In this document: positions 1-9,643 of the stretch, in pieces
How positions within the stretch are numbered: position 1 is the first letter of the stretch
How the letters are laid out: each line of letters opens with the position of its first letter
Assembly: GCF_001457035.1 (NCBI RefSeq)
Contig: NZ_KQ758617.1
Span: 1,240,001 to 1,304,000 of the forward strand
Direction: 5' to 3'
Source of the DNA: Fictibacillus enclensis
GTDB lineage: Bacteria > Bacillota > Bacilli > Bacillales > Fictibacillaceae
Length of the DNA: 64,000 bases
Translations under genes and position numbers: made by a program
Notes under the pieces: generated by a model
What the model saw: only the letters and a program-made list of their open reading frames with translations
Databases searched by the model: none
Told to the model about the DNA's origin: nothing

Positions 1-683
1 CCATAGATTATCGATTTTATGGAGAATCAGATTCTATAAAATATAAGTTAGTTGGTAATGCAGTACCCCCTAAATTTGCAAACACAATTGCTCAAGCAAT
101 AATGCGTGATGTTAAACAAAATTATGTACCTCCAGCTTATAGGAAAAAAGTATTTTCAAGTGATTCAAATTTTACAAATTTAAACTTCAGAAAATTTTCG
201 GTTAAAGAAGAAAAACAAAAACCTTACTCAACGAAATTTAAATATCATGTTCCATATTTGATAATTAACAGTTTTAGAGTGGAGTTATCGAATAAATTTA
301 ATCAAAATAAGGACAAAGTCAGCTGGAATGTAGTCATCCATAGGGGTCAGGGTAAAAACGCAGAAAAATATGAAAATATACCATTAACAAAAAATCATTT
401 TATGAATGTTGAAATCAATAAAATGGAGACATTTATCAGTACTCATGTAAAGACAATTAGCTCTATAGATAACCTGCAACAAAATTATTGTCTACCTTCT
501 AATCAACGAGCAAATTTGATTGGGCCGGAAGAATTATTACAAGCAGTAAGAGAATTTATTGATGAACATTTTAATAACGAGAGCAAAATAGTTGTAGAAA
601 ATATGACTAGAGAAATCCCTCTAAAAATTGCTGCATCTTTTTACATTTTATTCAACATCATAGGGAGGTTAAAAAATGATTGA
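1..683 (+). CDS. DNA (cytosine-5-)methyltransferase, C-terminal part (5' end outside window)
   Basis: The reading frame is open from the first base and runs into the ORF that starts at the in-frame ATG at 102, so the gene begins upstream of the window. The residues encoded at about 48-90 read KLVGNAVPPKFANTIA, the conserved motif X of C5 cytosine methyltransferases. C5 enzymes transfer a methyl group from S-adenosylmethionine to cytosine C5. Most end soon after motif X, but this one continues for about 190 more residues with no domain I recognise, so the extension may contact the partner proteins. The stop overlaps the next start by 8 bp. Target recognition and catalytic motifs lie outside the window, so specificity cannot be read. 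Confidence 0.85.
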   Translation, partial: IDYRFYGESDSIKYKLVGNAVPPKFANTIAQAIMRDVKQNYVPPAYRKKVFSSDSNFTNLNFRKFSVKEEKQKPYSTKFKYHVPYLIINSFRVELSNKFNQNKDKVSWNVVIHRGQGKNAEKYENIPLTKNHFMNVEINKMETFISTHVKTISSIDNLQQNYCLPSNQRANLIGPEELLQAVREFIDEHFNNESKIVVENMTREIPLKIAASFYILFNIIGRLKND

Positions 684-2004
684 AACAATACTAAAGGAAA
701 AGTTAAGGATAGAAAAACTAAAGGAAATAAAAAAAACTGAAACACCAATAATGACTGGCGTCCGTATTCCTTACAAAGGTGAAGATAAAGAGTTTGATGT
801 ATATAGAATTCCTTTAAGATACCTTGTTTATAATCCTTACAATGGTAGAATTGGTACAAAAGTTAGAACGTTCGAAGTAAACTCTCACAAATTAAATCCG
901 GAAGATGAAGAAGATGTTAAAATAATTGAAAAATATTTGTGGGATTCAAAAATCGATAGAAATAAAAAGACTATGGAAAGTCTAATTAAATATAAACAAA
1001 AAGAATATGGAATTGTTTCAAGAAACGGATATATTATTGATGGTAATAGAAGAGCATCTCTTCTAAATGAAATTTTCAGAAAAAGAAATACTAAATATAA
1101 AAATCACGACGTGAGTCATTGTGAATTTTTTAATGCCATAATATTGGATGACGATGCTGACAAGAAGGAAATCTTACGTCTTGAAACAACTTATCAAATG
1201 GGAATGGATGAAAAATTAGACTATAATGCTACAGAGAAATATTTAAAGTGTAAGCAATTATTAGATGAGGGATATACTACTAAAGATATCGCTGAAATGA
1301 TGGATGAAAAAGAAAGTACAATAAAAAAGAACTTAGAAATATTAAAGTTAATGGATGAATACCTCGAATACTATGATTATAAAGATATGTACTCTATGTT
1401 AGAAAAAAGAGAAGGGCAATTTGTAGATTTAAGTAGATTTGTTAAAAGCTATGAAGAAAAATCGGGTAATGCCCATACAAACTGGGACCCAGATTTAACA
1501 GATATAACGGAAATGGTAAGTATTTGCTTTGATTACATTAGAGCACAGTACGAAGGAAAAGAATTTAGAAACATTGCTCAAAATTCTAGAAGCTCGATTC
1601 CGAAAGGTTTTTTTGCAAATAAAACTATCTGGGAAGATTTTAAGAAAAAGCATGAAAACTTTATTGATGAAATTGAGGAAGAACCAGTTACAGCATATAC
1701 AGACACTAAGGACGGCAGTAAGGATATTAGTACTATATTAGCGGAAAGAGATGATGTATGGACTAATCGTGTCATTAATAAACTTACAGAAAATATGAAT
1801 AAATCGAAAAGAAGACTTGAAGATACCCAGGCTGCTGACAAACCGGCAGTCTTGTTAAAAAATGCCATTGATGCTATCGAACTAATCGATACCAACCAAG
1901 AGACTTTTTATACTAGTGAAGTAATAAACCTTGTAAATCAAATAAATAGTATCTGTTGGGATTATAAAAAAATTATCCAAAAGGAATTGAGGAAAAATGG
2001 ATAA
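676..2004 (+). CDS. ParB-like (ParB/sulfiredoxin fold) DNA-binding protein of defence operon
   Basis: 442 residues. The N-terminal region has a ParB-type first box (IPLRYLVYNPYNGR, about residues 46-59) and a second box with DGNRR (about 122-126), followed by a helix-turn-helix-like stretch at about 190-225 (KDIAEMMDEKESTIKKNLE). ParB-fold domains bind nucleotides and DNA, and some act as nucleases; which applies here cannot be read. The gene overlaps both neighbours by 8 bp (methyltransferase upstream, helicase downstream), and its ATG follows a GGGAGG ribosome-binding site inside the methyltransferase gene. It is therefore translationally coupled and probably a dedicated subunit, perhaps for target recognition. 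The C-terminal 200 residues are charged, helical and unassigned. Confidence 0.75.
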   Translation: MIETILKEKLRIEKLKEIKKTETPIMTGVRIPYKGEDKEFDVYRIPLRYLVYNPYNGRIGTKVRTFEVNSHKLNPEDEEDVKIIEKYLWDSKIDRNKKTMESLIKYKQKEYGIVSRNGYIIDGNRRASLLNEIFRKRNTKYKNHDVSHCEFFNAIILDDDADKKEILRLETTYQMGMDEKLDYNATEKYLKCKQLLDEGYTTKDIAEMMDEKESTIKKNLEILKLMDEYLEYYDYKDMYSMLEKREGQFVDLSRFVKSYEEKSGNAHTNWDPDLTDITEMVSICFDYIRAQYEGKEFRNIAQNSRSSIPKGFFANKTIWEDFKKKHENFIDEIEEEPVTAYTDTKDGSKDISTILAERDDVWTNRVINKLTENMNKSKRRLEDTQAADKPAVLLKNAIDAIELIDTNQETFYTSEVINLVNQINSICWDYKKIIQKELRKNG

Positions 2005-3955
2005 GCTAATTATTTCCTCGGAAAAAAATAAAGTGTATTTACAAGGGAACATTTATAAAATTTTAAATAAAAGACATCTTCATCATATAAGCCGAGTTTT
2101 TAATGGGGAGATTGAGTCCAATAAAATAACGATTGGAAATTTACAGGATGACGAATTAATCATCTCAAAACTTTCCGATTTTCTAAAAAGAAAAAATATA
2201 TCCTACGATTTAGATCAGGAATCAGACGATAGGTTGAAGGACTTATATCAAGAAGAAAAAAATTTCAGAGAATTTTCTATGAAGGCTAAAAGTATTTGGA
2301 ACAATGTAATAAACTTAAATGAATTCTCCGATTTCCAAAATGTTTTACATAAAAACATGGAGAGAAAATTATACCCACTACAGCTATTAAGCGCTTTTCA
2401 TTTAGCATATTCTCAAAACGCTTGTAATTTCTCGGTACCAGGTGCCGGAAAAACTAGTATTGTATACGGAGCTTTTTCCTATTTAAATTCTTTAGAGAAA
2501 GACCATCCAAAATTCGTAGACAAAATTTTAGTTATCGGTCCCTTAAGCGCCTTTGGTCCTTGGGAGTCTGAATTTGAGGAATGTTTCGGAACTGAAATTG
2601 ACGCAAAAAGAATTTCTGGAGTAAATCTAAACAATCAAAGAAAAAAAACATATTTTTTTTCTAGAAATCCTTCTGATCTTACACTTATTTCATATCAAGG
2701 TGTAATTAACCAAAAAGAAAACATTGAATACTTTTTAAAAAATAATAATGTTATGGTTGTTCTTGATGAAGCCCATAAAATTAAAAATACAAGTGGCGGT
2801 CAAATTGCAGAAAGTATTTTATCAATTGCTCCATATTGTAAAGGCAGAGTTGTATTAACTGGTACACCGGCTCCAAATGGTTACCGTGATTTATATAATT
2901 TATTTAAATTTATTTGGCCCAAAAAAGATGTTATTAGGTTTAGCCCTATTCAATTGGATGATATGACTAAATCTATAACCGATGCAAGGATAAATGTATT
3001 AATCGATAATCTCTCTCCTTATTTTGTAAGAATTAAAAAAAGTGATCTTGGATTACCTGAAAAAATTGAACATCCCCCAATCATAGTTGAAATGGATGAA
3101 AGACAAAAATGGATTTATGAAACAATTGAAAAGAAATATATTGAGTCATTTAAAAACGAAGAAAGCGATTACAACGATACCTTTCTCTCTAAGGTGAAAA
3201 AAGCTAAATTAATTAGATTACTTCAGGCTGCAACAAATCCCAAGTTATTGAATAAACCTATAATTGATGAATTCGGAAACGATTTTTCATTTAGAGATAT
3301 AGACATAATTGATCAGAAATTTATTCAAGAAGTTCTCTCTTATGTTGAGGACAAAATTGTCCCAGCAAAGTTTTTAAAAGCATATGAGATTATCAAAAAT
3401 ATTATAGATAATAAAGAAAAAGTTATTGTTTGGGCTGTTTTTATTAATACCATCCTGGAATTTCAAGAATTTTTAATTTCTAAAGGCGTGAATTGTAAAA
3501 TTTTATATGGAAAAACTCCGATTGAATCCGAGGATATGGCAGAGGATATTGAAACCAGGGAAAGTATTATTAGAGATTTTCATGATGAAAACTCAGACTT
3601 TAGCGTTATAATCGCAAATCCATTTGCAGTAGCAGAATCAATCTCTCTCCATAAAGCATGTCATAATGCCTTATACTTAGAAAGGAATTTTGATGCAGCA
3701 AGGTTTATTCAGTCTAAAGACCGTATACATCGATATGGATTAGATCCTAATATTGAAACTAACTATTTCTACTTAATGGCAAATAATAGCATCGATGAAA
3801 CCATTAATACTAAATTAATTGAAAAAGAAAATTTAATAATTCGAGTGACTGAAAGTCAAGATATTCCACTTTTTTTAAACTTAGAAGATGATACTGAAAA
3901 TGATATCAAGGCGTTGATAAAAGATTATGAACGTAGATCTAAGAAACCATCGTAA
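1997..3955 (+). CDS. SNF2-family (superfamily 2) DNA helicase/translocase
   Basis: 652 residues. Walker A is VPGAGKTS (about 147-154), the Walker B box is DEAH (about 257-260), motif III is LTGTPAPNG (about 287-295), and motif VI, QSKDRIHRYG, near the C-terminus is typical of SNF2 ATPases. SNF2 proteins move on double-stranded DNA using ATP. About 100 unassigned residues precede the helicase core and may connect it to the operon partners. The gene overlaps the ParB-like gene by 8 bp and the nuclease gene by 29 bp. SNF2 enzymes beside a cytosine methyltransferase occur in DISARM-like systems, but the DrmA/DrmB (DUF1998) genes that define DISARM are absent from the visible part. Confidence 0.9.
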   Translation: MDKLIISSEKNKVYLQGNIYKILNKRHLHHISRVFNGEIESNKITIGNLQDDELIISKLSDFLKRKNISYDLDQESDDRLKDLYQEEKNFREFSMKAKSIWNNVINLNEFSDFQNVLHKNMERKLYPLQLLSAFHLAYSQNACNFSVPGAGKTSIVYGAFSYLNSLEKDHPKFVDKILVIGPLSAFGPWESEFEECFGTEIDAKRISGVNLNNQRKKTYFFSRNPSDLTLISYQGVINQKENIEYFLKNNNVMVVLDEAHKIKNTSGGQIAESILSIAPYCKGRVVLTGTPAPNGYRDLYNLFKFIWPKKDVIRFSPIQLDDMTKSITDARINVLIDNLSPYFVRIKKSDLGLPEKIEHPPIIVEMDERQKWIYETIEKKYIESFKNEESDYNDTFLSKVKKAKLIRLLQAATNPKLLNKPIIDEFGNDFSFRDIDIIDQKFIQEVLSYVEDKIVPAKFLKAYEIIKNIIDNKEKVIVWAVFINTILEFQEFLISKGVNCKILYGKTPIESEDMAEDIETRESIIRDFHDENSDFSVIIANPFAVAESISLHKACHNALYLERNFDAARFIQSKDRIHRYGLDPNIETNYFYLMANNSIDETINTKLIEKENLIIRVTESQDIPLFLNLEDDTENDIKALIKDYERRSKKPS

Positions 3956-4841
3956 TTACGGAAATAAGTTGCAAATAACGAACCTTTACAAGTTATTATA
4001 TGAAGGTAACTTTACATTAGAGCAGTTAAAGACCTTCTCCAACGATACGATTGAATCGAAAATCATTACTGAAAATTCAATAGAGTTACTATATTTTTGT
4101 GGTCTCGTTTCTAAAAATAAAAATAATATAATCTTTCCTACACTTGAACTGGAAAATTTCAAAAAGAACTTTTTAAAGAAATTACTAATAACATTATTTG
4201 AAAGTAACTACAAGATTTTTGACGTAAATAATATTGAATTACAATTGGGTAAACTTATAATTAATCGAAATTCTATACCTCATAGTTATTATGCAATAAG
4301 AAATTTCCTTATAAAAGAACATGTTTTGATAAATCATAATCAGAATTATTTTGAAATAAATAAAAAATACAAATCTATTTTTGAAACTATAACAATAGAA
4401 GTCAATCGTACAAAAACACTTGAAGAACTTAAAAAGGAATTAATACAAAAAGAAATATTGGGAGAAAAAGCAGAAAAATATGTGTTAACTCTTGAAGAAG
4501 AAAGATACCCAGATAGAGAAATTATGTATGTTTCACCGTTTGATGTCACAGCTGGTTTTGATATTATTTCTTATAGAAGCGATTCTAGCATTCTACCAGA
4601 TAAGTATATTGAGGTAAAGTGTATTTCAGCACTAGCACATTTTTATTGGAGCATCAATGAAGTTAAAATAGCAAAGGAAAAGGCCGATAACTATTTCTTG
4701 TATTTGGTTGATTCCTCTCTTACAAAAGAACCCTTAATCATTCAAAATCCATATAAAAAAATATATTGCAACGAAAATATTTCAGGAGAAGTCCAATCGA
4801 TTAAATATAGGTTGGATGAAATTATTAAATACTTTCATTAA
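3927..4841 (+). CDS. DUF3883-type PD-(D/E)XK nuclease with winged-helix-like N-terminus
   Basis: 304 residues. The C-terminal third carries a restriction-endonuclease-like core: Asp212 in AGFDI, then EVK at 229-231, followed by a conserved SxNE segment (SINEV) typical of DUF3883. This matches the PD-(D/E)XK arrangement for metal-dependent DNA cleavage. The N-terminal 200 residues look helical and could form DNA-binding winged helices. The start lies inside the helicase gene (29 bp overlap) without a strong ribosome-binding site, so translation is probably coupled; an in-frame TTG at 3969 is an alternative. As last gene of the operon and its only clear nuclease, it is the likely effector. Confidence 0.75.
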   Translation: MNVDLRNHRNYGNKLQITNLYKLLYEGNFTLEQLKTFSNDTIESKIITENSIELLYFCGLVSKNKNNIIFPTLELENFKKNFLKKLLITLFESNYKIFDVNNIELQLGKLIINRNSIPHSYYAIRNFLIKEHVLINHNQNYFEINKKYKSIFETITIEVNRTKTLEELKKELIQKEILGEKAEKYVLTLEEERYPDREIMYVSPFDVTAGFDIISYRSDSSILPDKYIEVKCISALAHFYWSINEVKIAKEKADNYFLYLVDSSLTKEPLIIQNPYKKIYCNENISGEVQSIKYRLDEIIKYFH

Positions 4842-4844
4842 TAT

Positions 4845-4879
4845 AATTAGGCTCCCAAAAAAATATTGGAAGCCTAATT
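4845..4879 (+). terminator. Terminator of the methyltransferase-ParB-SNF2-nuclease operon
   Basis: Two 14-base arms (AATTAGGCTCCCAA and TTGGAAGCCTAATT) pair with one mismatch around a 7-base A-rich loop, 4 bp after the nuclease stop. A T-rich stretch follows. It marks the end of the four-gene unit. Confidence 0.75.
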
Positions 4880-5017
4880 ATTTATTTAGCTGATTGTAGT
4901 ATGTAAACATTAACATATGTAAAACCTTAGCAAAAACCACGTATAAATCTAATGGGTATATTTCATGGATTTTTCTCTTTTCAAAATGATCGAAGAATCT
5001 TGCCAACAGCAGCGTAG

Positions 5018-5206
5018 GCAAAAGATCACGCATTAATTACACGAGTTGTACCTAACGACCAATTGGAGGTTGTTTGTGATGAAGGCTGGACCATTTCCGT
5101 AAGAATTCACAGTGTTAGCACAAGAGTTGAGAGTTCCCTAAAATTGGATATTACATTAGTTGGATTGCCGCCATCACTTTATCGCCATATTGAATCGTGG
5201 GAATAA
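5018..5206 (+). pseudogene. 3' remnant of a lost gene, possibly a type II restriction endonuclease
   Basis: An open frame of 62 codons ends at TAA 5204. It reads like a genuine protein tail with good amphipathic beta-strand pattern (for example VVPNDQLEVVCDEGW and SSLKLDITLVGLPPS), but an in-frame TAG lies directly upstream at 5015 and there is no start or ribosome-binding site. The pattern reminds me of the end of HaeIII-type restriction endonucleases, but that assignment is from memory and weak. It sits between two restriction loci, which fits a decayed nuclease. The rest of 4880-5268 shows no gene. Confidence 0.35.
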
Positions 5207-5268
5207 AATAGTAAAATTGAGCGAGCCAATGTGATTTTATTAACAGAAAAAGGAGATTCCAAATTTAA

Positions 5269-6531
5269 ATGGTTTTGGCTATTCCCCTTGTACCTTGTAC
5301 TTGTAATGAATGGTGGCCCTTACAAAGAGATATCTTGGAGGAGAAAATAGAAACTACTATTAAATATAGAGACTTAATGACGGCGGATCTCCTGGTTGAA
5401 GCAATTTATGAAGGGGGACCTAATGATAATGCATCTCATGACCCTATAAGTAAATTGTTGAAATGTGAGAATATGGGTGGTTTTCGCATATCTGGTTCTA
5501 AAAAAACAAGTAGCTATAAATTGTGTGCATTATACACCGATTTAATAAATCCTGATTGGCCAGATATGATTGAAAAGGAAACAGGAAAATTCTTTTATTA
5601 TGGGGACAACAGGAAACCAGTGAAAGAGCTCCATGAAACGCCAAAAGGGGGCAATCGCTTATTGAGATTTGTTTTCGACCAGTTGCATTTAGGTAACAGG
5701 AAAGCCATTCCTCCATTTTTTGTGTTTACCAAGTCCGGAAGAAGGCGGGATATGATTTTCCAAGGTATTGCGGTACCTGGCCATCAAGATGTAAATGAAA
5801 ATGATGACCTAGTGGCTATTTGGAAATTAAAGGAAGGTAGAAGATTTCAAAACTATAAATCCGTATTTACCATTTTAGATGTAGCTACCATATCTCAAAC
5901 CTGGATTAATGATCTTCACCAGGGAAACGCTTTTACTCCTAATGCATCAAAAGAGTGGATAAATTGGGTATTGGAGGGCAAATATACACCATTAACTGCG
6001 GAGAGGACACTTGAACATAGAACAAGAACGGAACAGATACCGGCAAACCAACTAAGATTTGCAATGGTTGAGGCTGTAACTGATTACTTTAAAAACCATC
6101 CAAAAGGTGAATATGCTTTTGAAGAATGCGCAGCAAAATTGGCACAAATGATGGATAGTAATATAGTGCATACCGACCTTACCAGGCCATGGAGGGACGG
6201 TGGAAGAGATGCCATAGGAAAATACAGGATTGGTTTAAATCAAAATGCAGTGTATGTTGATTTTGCATTAGAAGCTAAGTGTAAGTTATATTCTAGCGGC
6301 TCGGGGATTAAAGAGACTTCCAGATTAATTAGTCGGTTAAGATATCGTGAATTTGGGATTTTCATAACCACTTCATACGTAAGCCAGCAAGCTTATGAAG
6401 AAATAAAGGCAGATGGTCATCCTGTAATTATTGTATGTGCAGATGACATAGCTTCTATTTTAGAGGCCCATGGTTATAGAACTGTTGCTAATGTGAAAAA
6501 TTGGTTACAGCGGGATTTTTCTTATGCCTAA
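5269..6531 (+). CDS. AspBHI-like modification-dependent restriction endonuclease (Mrr-type catalytic domain)
   Basis: 420 residues. The N-terminal half resembles the AspBHI N-terminal domain, an SRA-like fold that reads 5-methylcytosine in partly defined sequence contexts. The C-terminal third is an Mrr-type nuclease: DGGRDA at 310-315 supplies the first acidic residue and EAK at 335-337 completes the PD-(D/E)XK site. Such enzymes cut DNA that carries methylated cytosine near the recognition site. The ATG follows AAAAGGAG by 12 bases. It stands alone, with about 110 bp before mcrB. Its coexistence with a cytosine methyltransferase upstream implies that the host modification pattern must escape it. 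Confidence 0.82.
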   Translation: MVLAIPLVPCTCNEWWPLQRDILEEKIETTIKYRDLMTADLLVEAIYEGGPNDNASHDPISKLLKCENMGGFRISGSKKTSSYKLCALYTDLINPDWPDMIEKETGKFFYYGDNRKPVKELHETPKGGNRLLRFVFDQLHLGNRKAIPPFFVFTKSGRRRDMIFQGIAVPGHQDVNENDDLVAIWKLKEGRRFQNYKSVFTILDVATISQTWINDLHQGNAFTPNASKEWINWVLEGKYTPLTAERTLEHRTRTEQIPANQLRFAMVEAVTDYFKNHPKGEYAFEECAAKLAQMMDSNIVHTDLTRPWRDGGRDAIGKYRIGLNQNAVYVDFALEAKCKLYSSGSGIKETSRLISRLRYREFGIFITTSYVSQQAYEEIKADGHPVIIVCADDIASILEAHGYRTVANVKNWLQRDFSYA

Positions 6532-6643
6532 CCGAACTTTATCTAGAAGTGACCTAAATGCGGTAGCCTTCTCCCAGTCTACACTTTGTTAATACCTCAA
6601 GATTAGCATAAAATACTAAATCCAATTGGATGGGGTGCAAGAG

Positions 6644-9643
6644 ATGAATTACGAAGAATTAAAGGAACACTTGTTAAAAGATCAATACATAGACATTTCA
6701 TTTAGAAGATACATAGCTTTTAAAGAAACCGACCTATATGATGAGTCTTATAAAATAGAAATTTTATTTCGCCTAAATAGGTTCCTGAAAGGTCAGGACA
6801 TTAACAAGTTGACAGTACTTGATATTGTAAAGAAGATACAAAAAGAGAATCCTTCCACTGGGAGTTTTGTGCATTGGAGCAATACAGCAGACTTAGTTAA
6901 GTACGCAGAGGCACGTCCGGATCAAGTTGCAGAGTTACTGAATCAGTTATTTCAATCATCTTCAACAATTGCAGATCGAGTTGAATTGTTTCGAGAAAAT
7001 GGTAAAGCTTATAATCCGAGTATTTCCTTAGGAGCGCCTTTGTTCGGGTATTTGTTTGCAGCCGTTGATTTCACAAAATATCCGATCTATAAACAAGAGG
7101 TGTTTACGGATTTGAAAAAGGCCTATGGGATTGAGCTGAAACTGGGAACCGTGGGCAACAATTATGAAACTTATTTGAACATGTGTGAGATTTCACTCCA
7201 ACACTTAAAGACCTCTTATCCAGATTTAACAATTCTTGATATACAGGATTTCTTTTTCTGTAGCACGCAGTACAAACAAATTGTAGTTGAAAGTGCAGTT
7301 GAGTATTTGCATGCATTGGCAGCAGAGTTAAGTGAATTTATTAAGCAACCTGCACTCCTGTTAGAGGCTATTACCAACCTAGAACCTGATACACTGCGTT
7401 CACTTCGCGAGCAGTACCGAAACGATGAAAAAATAAATCTGATTAAATTTAAGGTGCTAGACAAAATTATTGAATCTGATTCAGTAAGTCTTGCTGAAAT
7501 GGAAGATATTAAAAACCAGGTTAAAGTGAAATACGAGAGGAACATTTTGAAATCGTGGAATAATTTTACGATTTTATTTCAGTTGTATTATGCGAATAAA
7601 AAGCAAAAAGTGCAAGAAGAGCAACGCAAAATTCATGAAACTATCCGAGAGATGGAAGAATTCAAAGGATTGAACTTTGTAGATGGAAAAGTGCTGAAAG
7701 GCTTTAACTGGAATCAAAATTTTGGCTGTTCCGAGTGTTGGCTGGCTGTTTATGAAAAAGGACATACAAGTCATCGAACAGCTCCTCAGTTCTTTGTATC
7801 AATTGATGAAAATGGAGTCCGATACGGTTTGCTGTATGGTGATCAGCATCCTAATAGAGGACAAGATTTAACTTTTGAATCCGAAATGGAATCTTTTACT
7901 TATGAAGGCTTTCATCAAAAATTGGTAGAAGTCTTAGAAGAATTTAAAGAAGACAATCCAACTAACATTCAGTATTGGACTATTGGGGCAGGGGAGAATG
8001 CAAAGTATTGGGATGATTTTTTTTCCTCTAATGTTATTAGTATTGGGTGGAGAGATTTGGGTAATCTGAAGCAGTATAAAGATACCGATGAGATCATGAA
8101 TGTATTTAATGGGCTGTATTCGGATGAAACGAGACGAAGTAATGATGCCAATGCTTGTAATGATTTTGCAAATTCGATGAATATTGGCGATTTGGTTTTT
8201 GTTAAAAAAGGAACTAAACAAATTTTAGCCATAGCCGAAATTACGTCGGATTATCACTATGAAGCTTCAAGACAACCACATCCAAATTTCAGAGAAGTCA
8301 AATGGAAAGCTGTACATGAATATCCACTTCAAAAAGGCACACTTCCCACGAAAACATTAACAAACATCACGCCATACCCTGACTTAGTTCAAGAAATCCT
8401 AGGATTGTATGAGGCGGATCGGGAAATCAGTGTTGAAACTTGGATAGAGCTTCTTCAGAATGATGCTGTGTTTGTAGAGATGGATTTGGTGTATCTTCAT
8501 AAAATGTATGAACTTGGTGGAGAAGCAACAGCAACCCAGTTAGCAGCGGCTCTTGGTAAGCATTCATCTTCATTTAACACCCCAATTGTACAACTTGCAA
8601 AAAGAGTACTTCAAGCAACGGGCATTGCTCCGATTAAAAGAGAAGACGGGACCAATTGCTACTGGTGTGTTCTGTTTGAAGGTGATTACGTAGAGAATCA
8701 ACATTTTATATGGCGGTTAAAACCTAACCTTAAGGAAGCCATCGCAGCTTCTCATGTGGATTCAAGTATAGTCGAATTAGAAAGTTATACAACAGAAGAT
8801 TTCTTAAAAGAAGTATTTATTGATAAAAAACAATACGATACGATTGCTTCCTTATTGAGTTACAAGAAAAATATTATCTTGCAGGGTCCTCCTGGCGTTG
8901 GTAAAACATTTGTGTCAAAACGTATTGCTTATTCACTGATGGGTGTGAAAGATGAAAATCGAGTAGAAATGGTTCAGTTCCATCAAAACTATGCGTACGA
9001 AGATTTTGTTATGGGATTCAGACCTGATGAGCATGGGTTTTCTCTACAGTTTGGTATATTCTATGATTTTTGTCAACGTGCATTAGAGAATCCAGAGAAG
9101 GATTATTACTTTATTATCGATGAGATTAATCGTGGAAATTTATCCAAGATATTTGGTGAGCTGTTTATGCTGATTGAGCGTGATAAGCGAGATGAATTTG
9201 TCACGATTGGCTATTCAAAAGACAAGTTTACTGTTCCAAGTAACGTGTATTTGATCGGAACAATGAATACAGCTGACCGATCATTAGCTCAGTTAGAAGT
9301 GGCTCTTCGTCGTCGCTTTGCTTTCGTAACGCTTGAACCTACTTTTAATGAGAAATGGAAACTTACCCTTAAAGAGTCAGGTGTTTCAGACCTAATGATC
9401 GCTCGGATTTTATTTACAGTTGATAAGATTAACAAAGAAATTGTGGAAGACTTTCAGTTAGGAAACGGCTATGCAATTGGGCACTCATTTTTCACTTTGA
9501 AACCCGATAATATGGATGAAAACATATGGTATGAAGGTATACTGACTTTTGAAATAAACCCACTGTTAGAAGAATATTTCTTTGATCGTCCAGAAATCGT
9601 TAAGTCTCTGATTGAAGGAATCAAGTATGGACAATTTGTTTAA
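6644..9643 (+). CDS. mcrB: McrB-like GTPase subunit with internal EVE domain
   Basis: About 999 residues from the ATG at 6644; a TTG at 6626 is an alternative start. From the N-terminus: about 320 helical residues of unknown role; a segment at about 335-435 that may be a modified-base-binding module; an EVE domain at about 445-580 (starts YWTIGAGENAKYW), a fold that reads modified cytosines; a winged-helix-like linker; and the AAA+ motor. The motor has Walker A GPPGVGKT near 748, Walker B FIIDEINRG near 823, GTMNTADRS near 871 and RRRF near 888, all typical of McrB. McrB oligomerises with GTP and drives McrC cleavage of modified DNA. Its stop overlaps mcrC by 17 bp. Confidence 0.9.
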   Translation: MNYEELKEHLLKDQYIDISFRRYIAFKETDLYDESYKIEILFRLNRFLKGQDINKLTVLDIVKKIQKENPSTGSFVHWSNTADLVKYAEARPDQVAELLNQLFQSSSTIADRVELFRENGKAYNPSISLGAPLFGYLFAAVDFTKYPIYKQEVFTDLKKAYGIELKLGTVGNNYETYLNMCEISLQHLKTSYPDLTILDIQDFFFCSTQYKQIVVESAVEYLHALAAELSEFIKQPALLLEAITNLEPDTLRSLREQYRNDEKINLIKFKVLDKIIESDSVSLAEMEDIKNQVKVKYERNILKSWNNFTILFQLYYANKKQKVQEEQRKIHETIREMEEFKGLNFVDGKVLKGFNWNQNFGCSECWLAVYEKGHTSHRTAPQFFVSIDENGVRYGLLYGDQHPNRGQDLTFESEMESFTYEGFHQKLVEVLEEFKEDNPTNIQYWTIGAGENAKYWDDFFSSNVISIGWRDLGNLKQYKDTDEIMNVFNGLYSDETRRSNDANACNDFANSMNIGDLVFVKKGTKQILAIAEITSDYHYEASRQPHPNFREVKWKAVHEYPLQKGTLPTKTLTNITPYPDLVQEILGLYEADREISVETWIELLQNDAVFVEMDLVYLHKMYELGGEATATQLAAALGKHSSSFNTPIVQLAKRVLQATGIAPIKREDGTNCYWCVLFEGDYVENQHFIWRLKPNLKEAIAASHVDSSIVELESYTTEDFLKEVFIDKKQYDTIASLLSYKKNIILQGPPGVGKTFVSKRIAYSLMGVKDENRVEMVQFHQNYAYEDFVMGFRPDEHGFSLQFGIFYDFCQRALENPEKDYYFIIDEINRGNLSKIFGELFMLIERDKRDEFVTIGYSKDKFTVPSNVYLIGTMNTADRSLAQLEVALRRRFAFVTLEPTFNEKWKLTLKESGVSDLMIARILFTVDKINKEIVEDFQLGNGYAIGHSFFTLKPDNMDENIWYEGILTFEINPLLEEYFFDRPEIVKSLIEGIKYGQFV

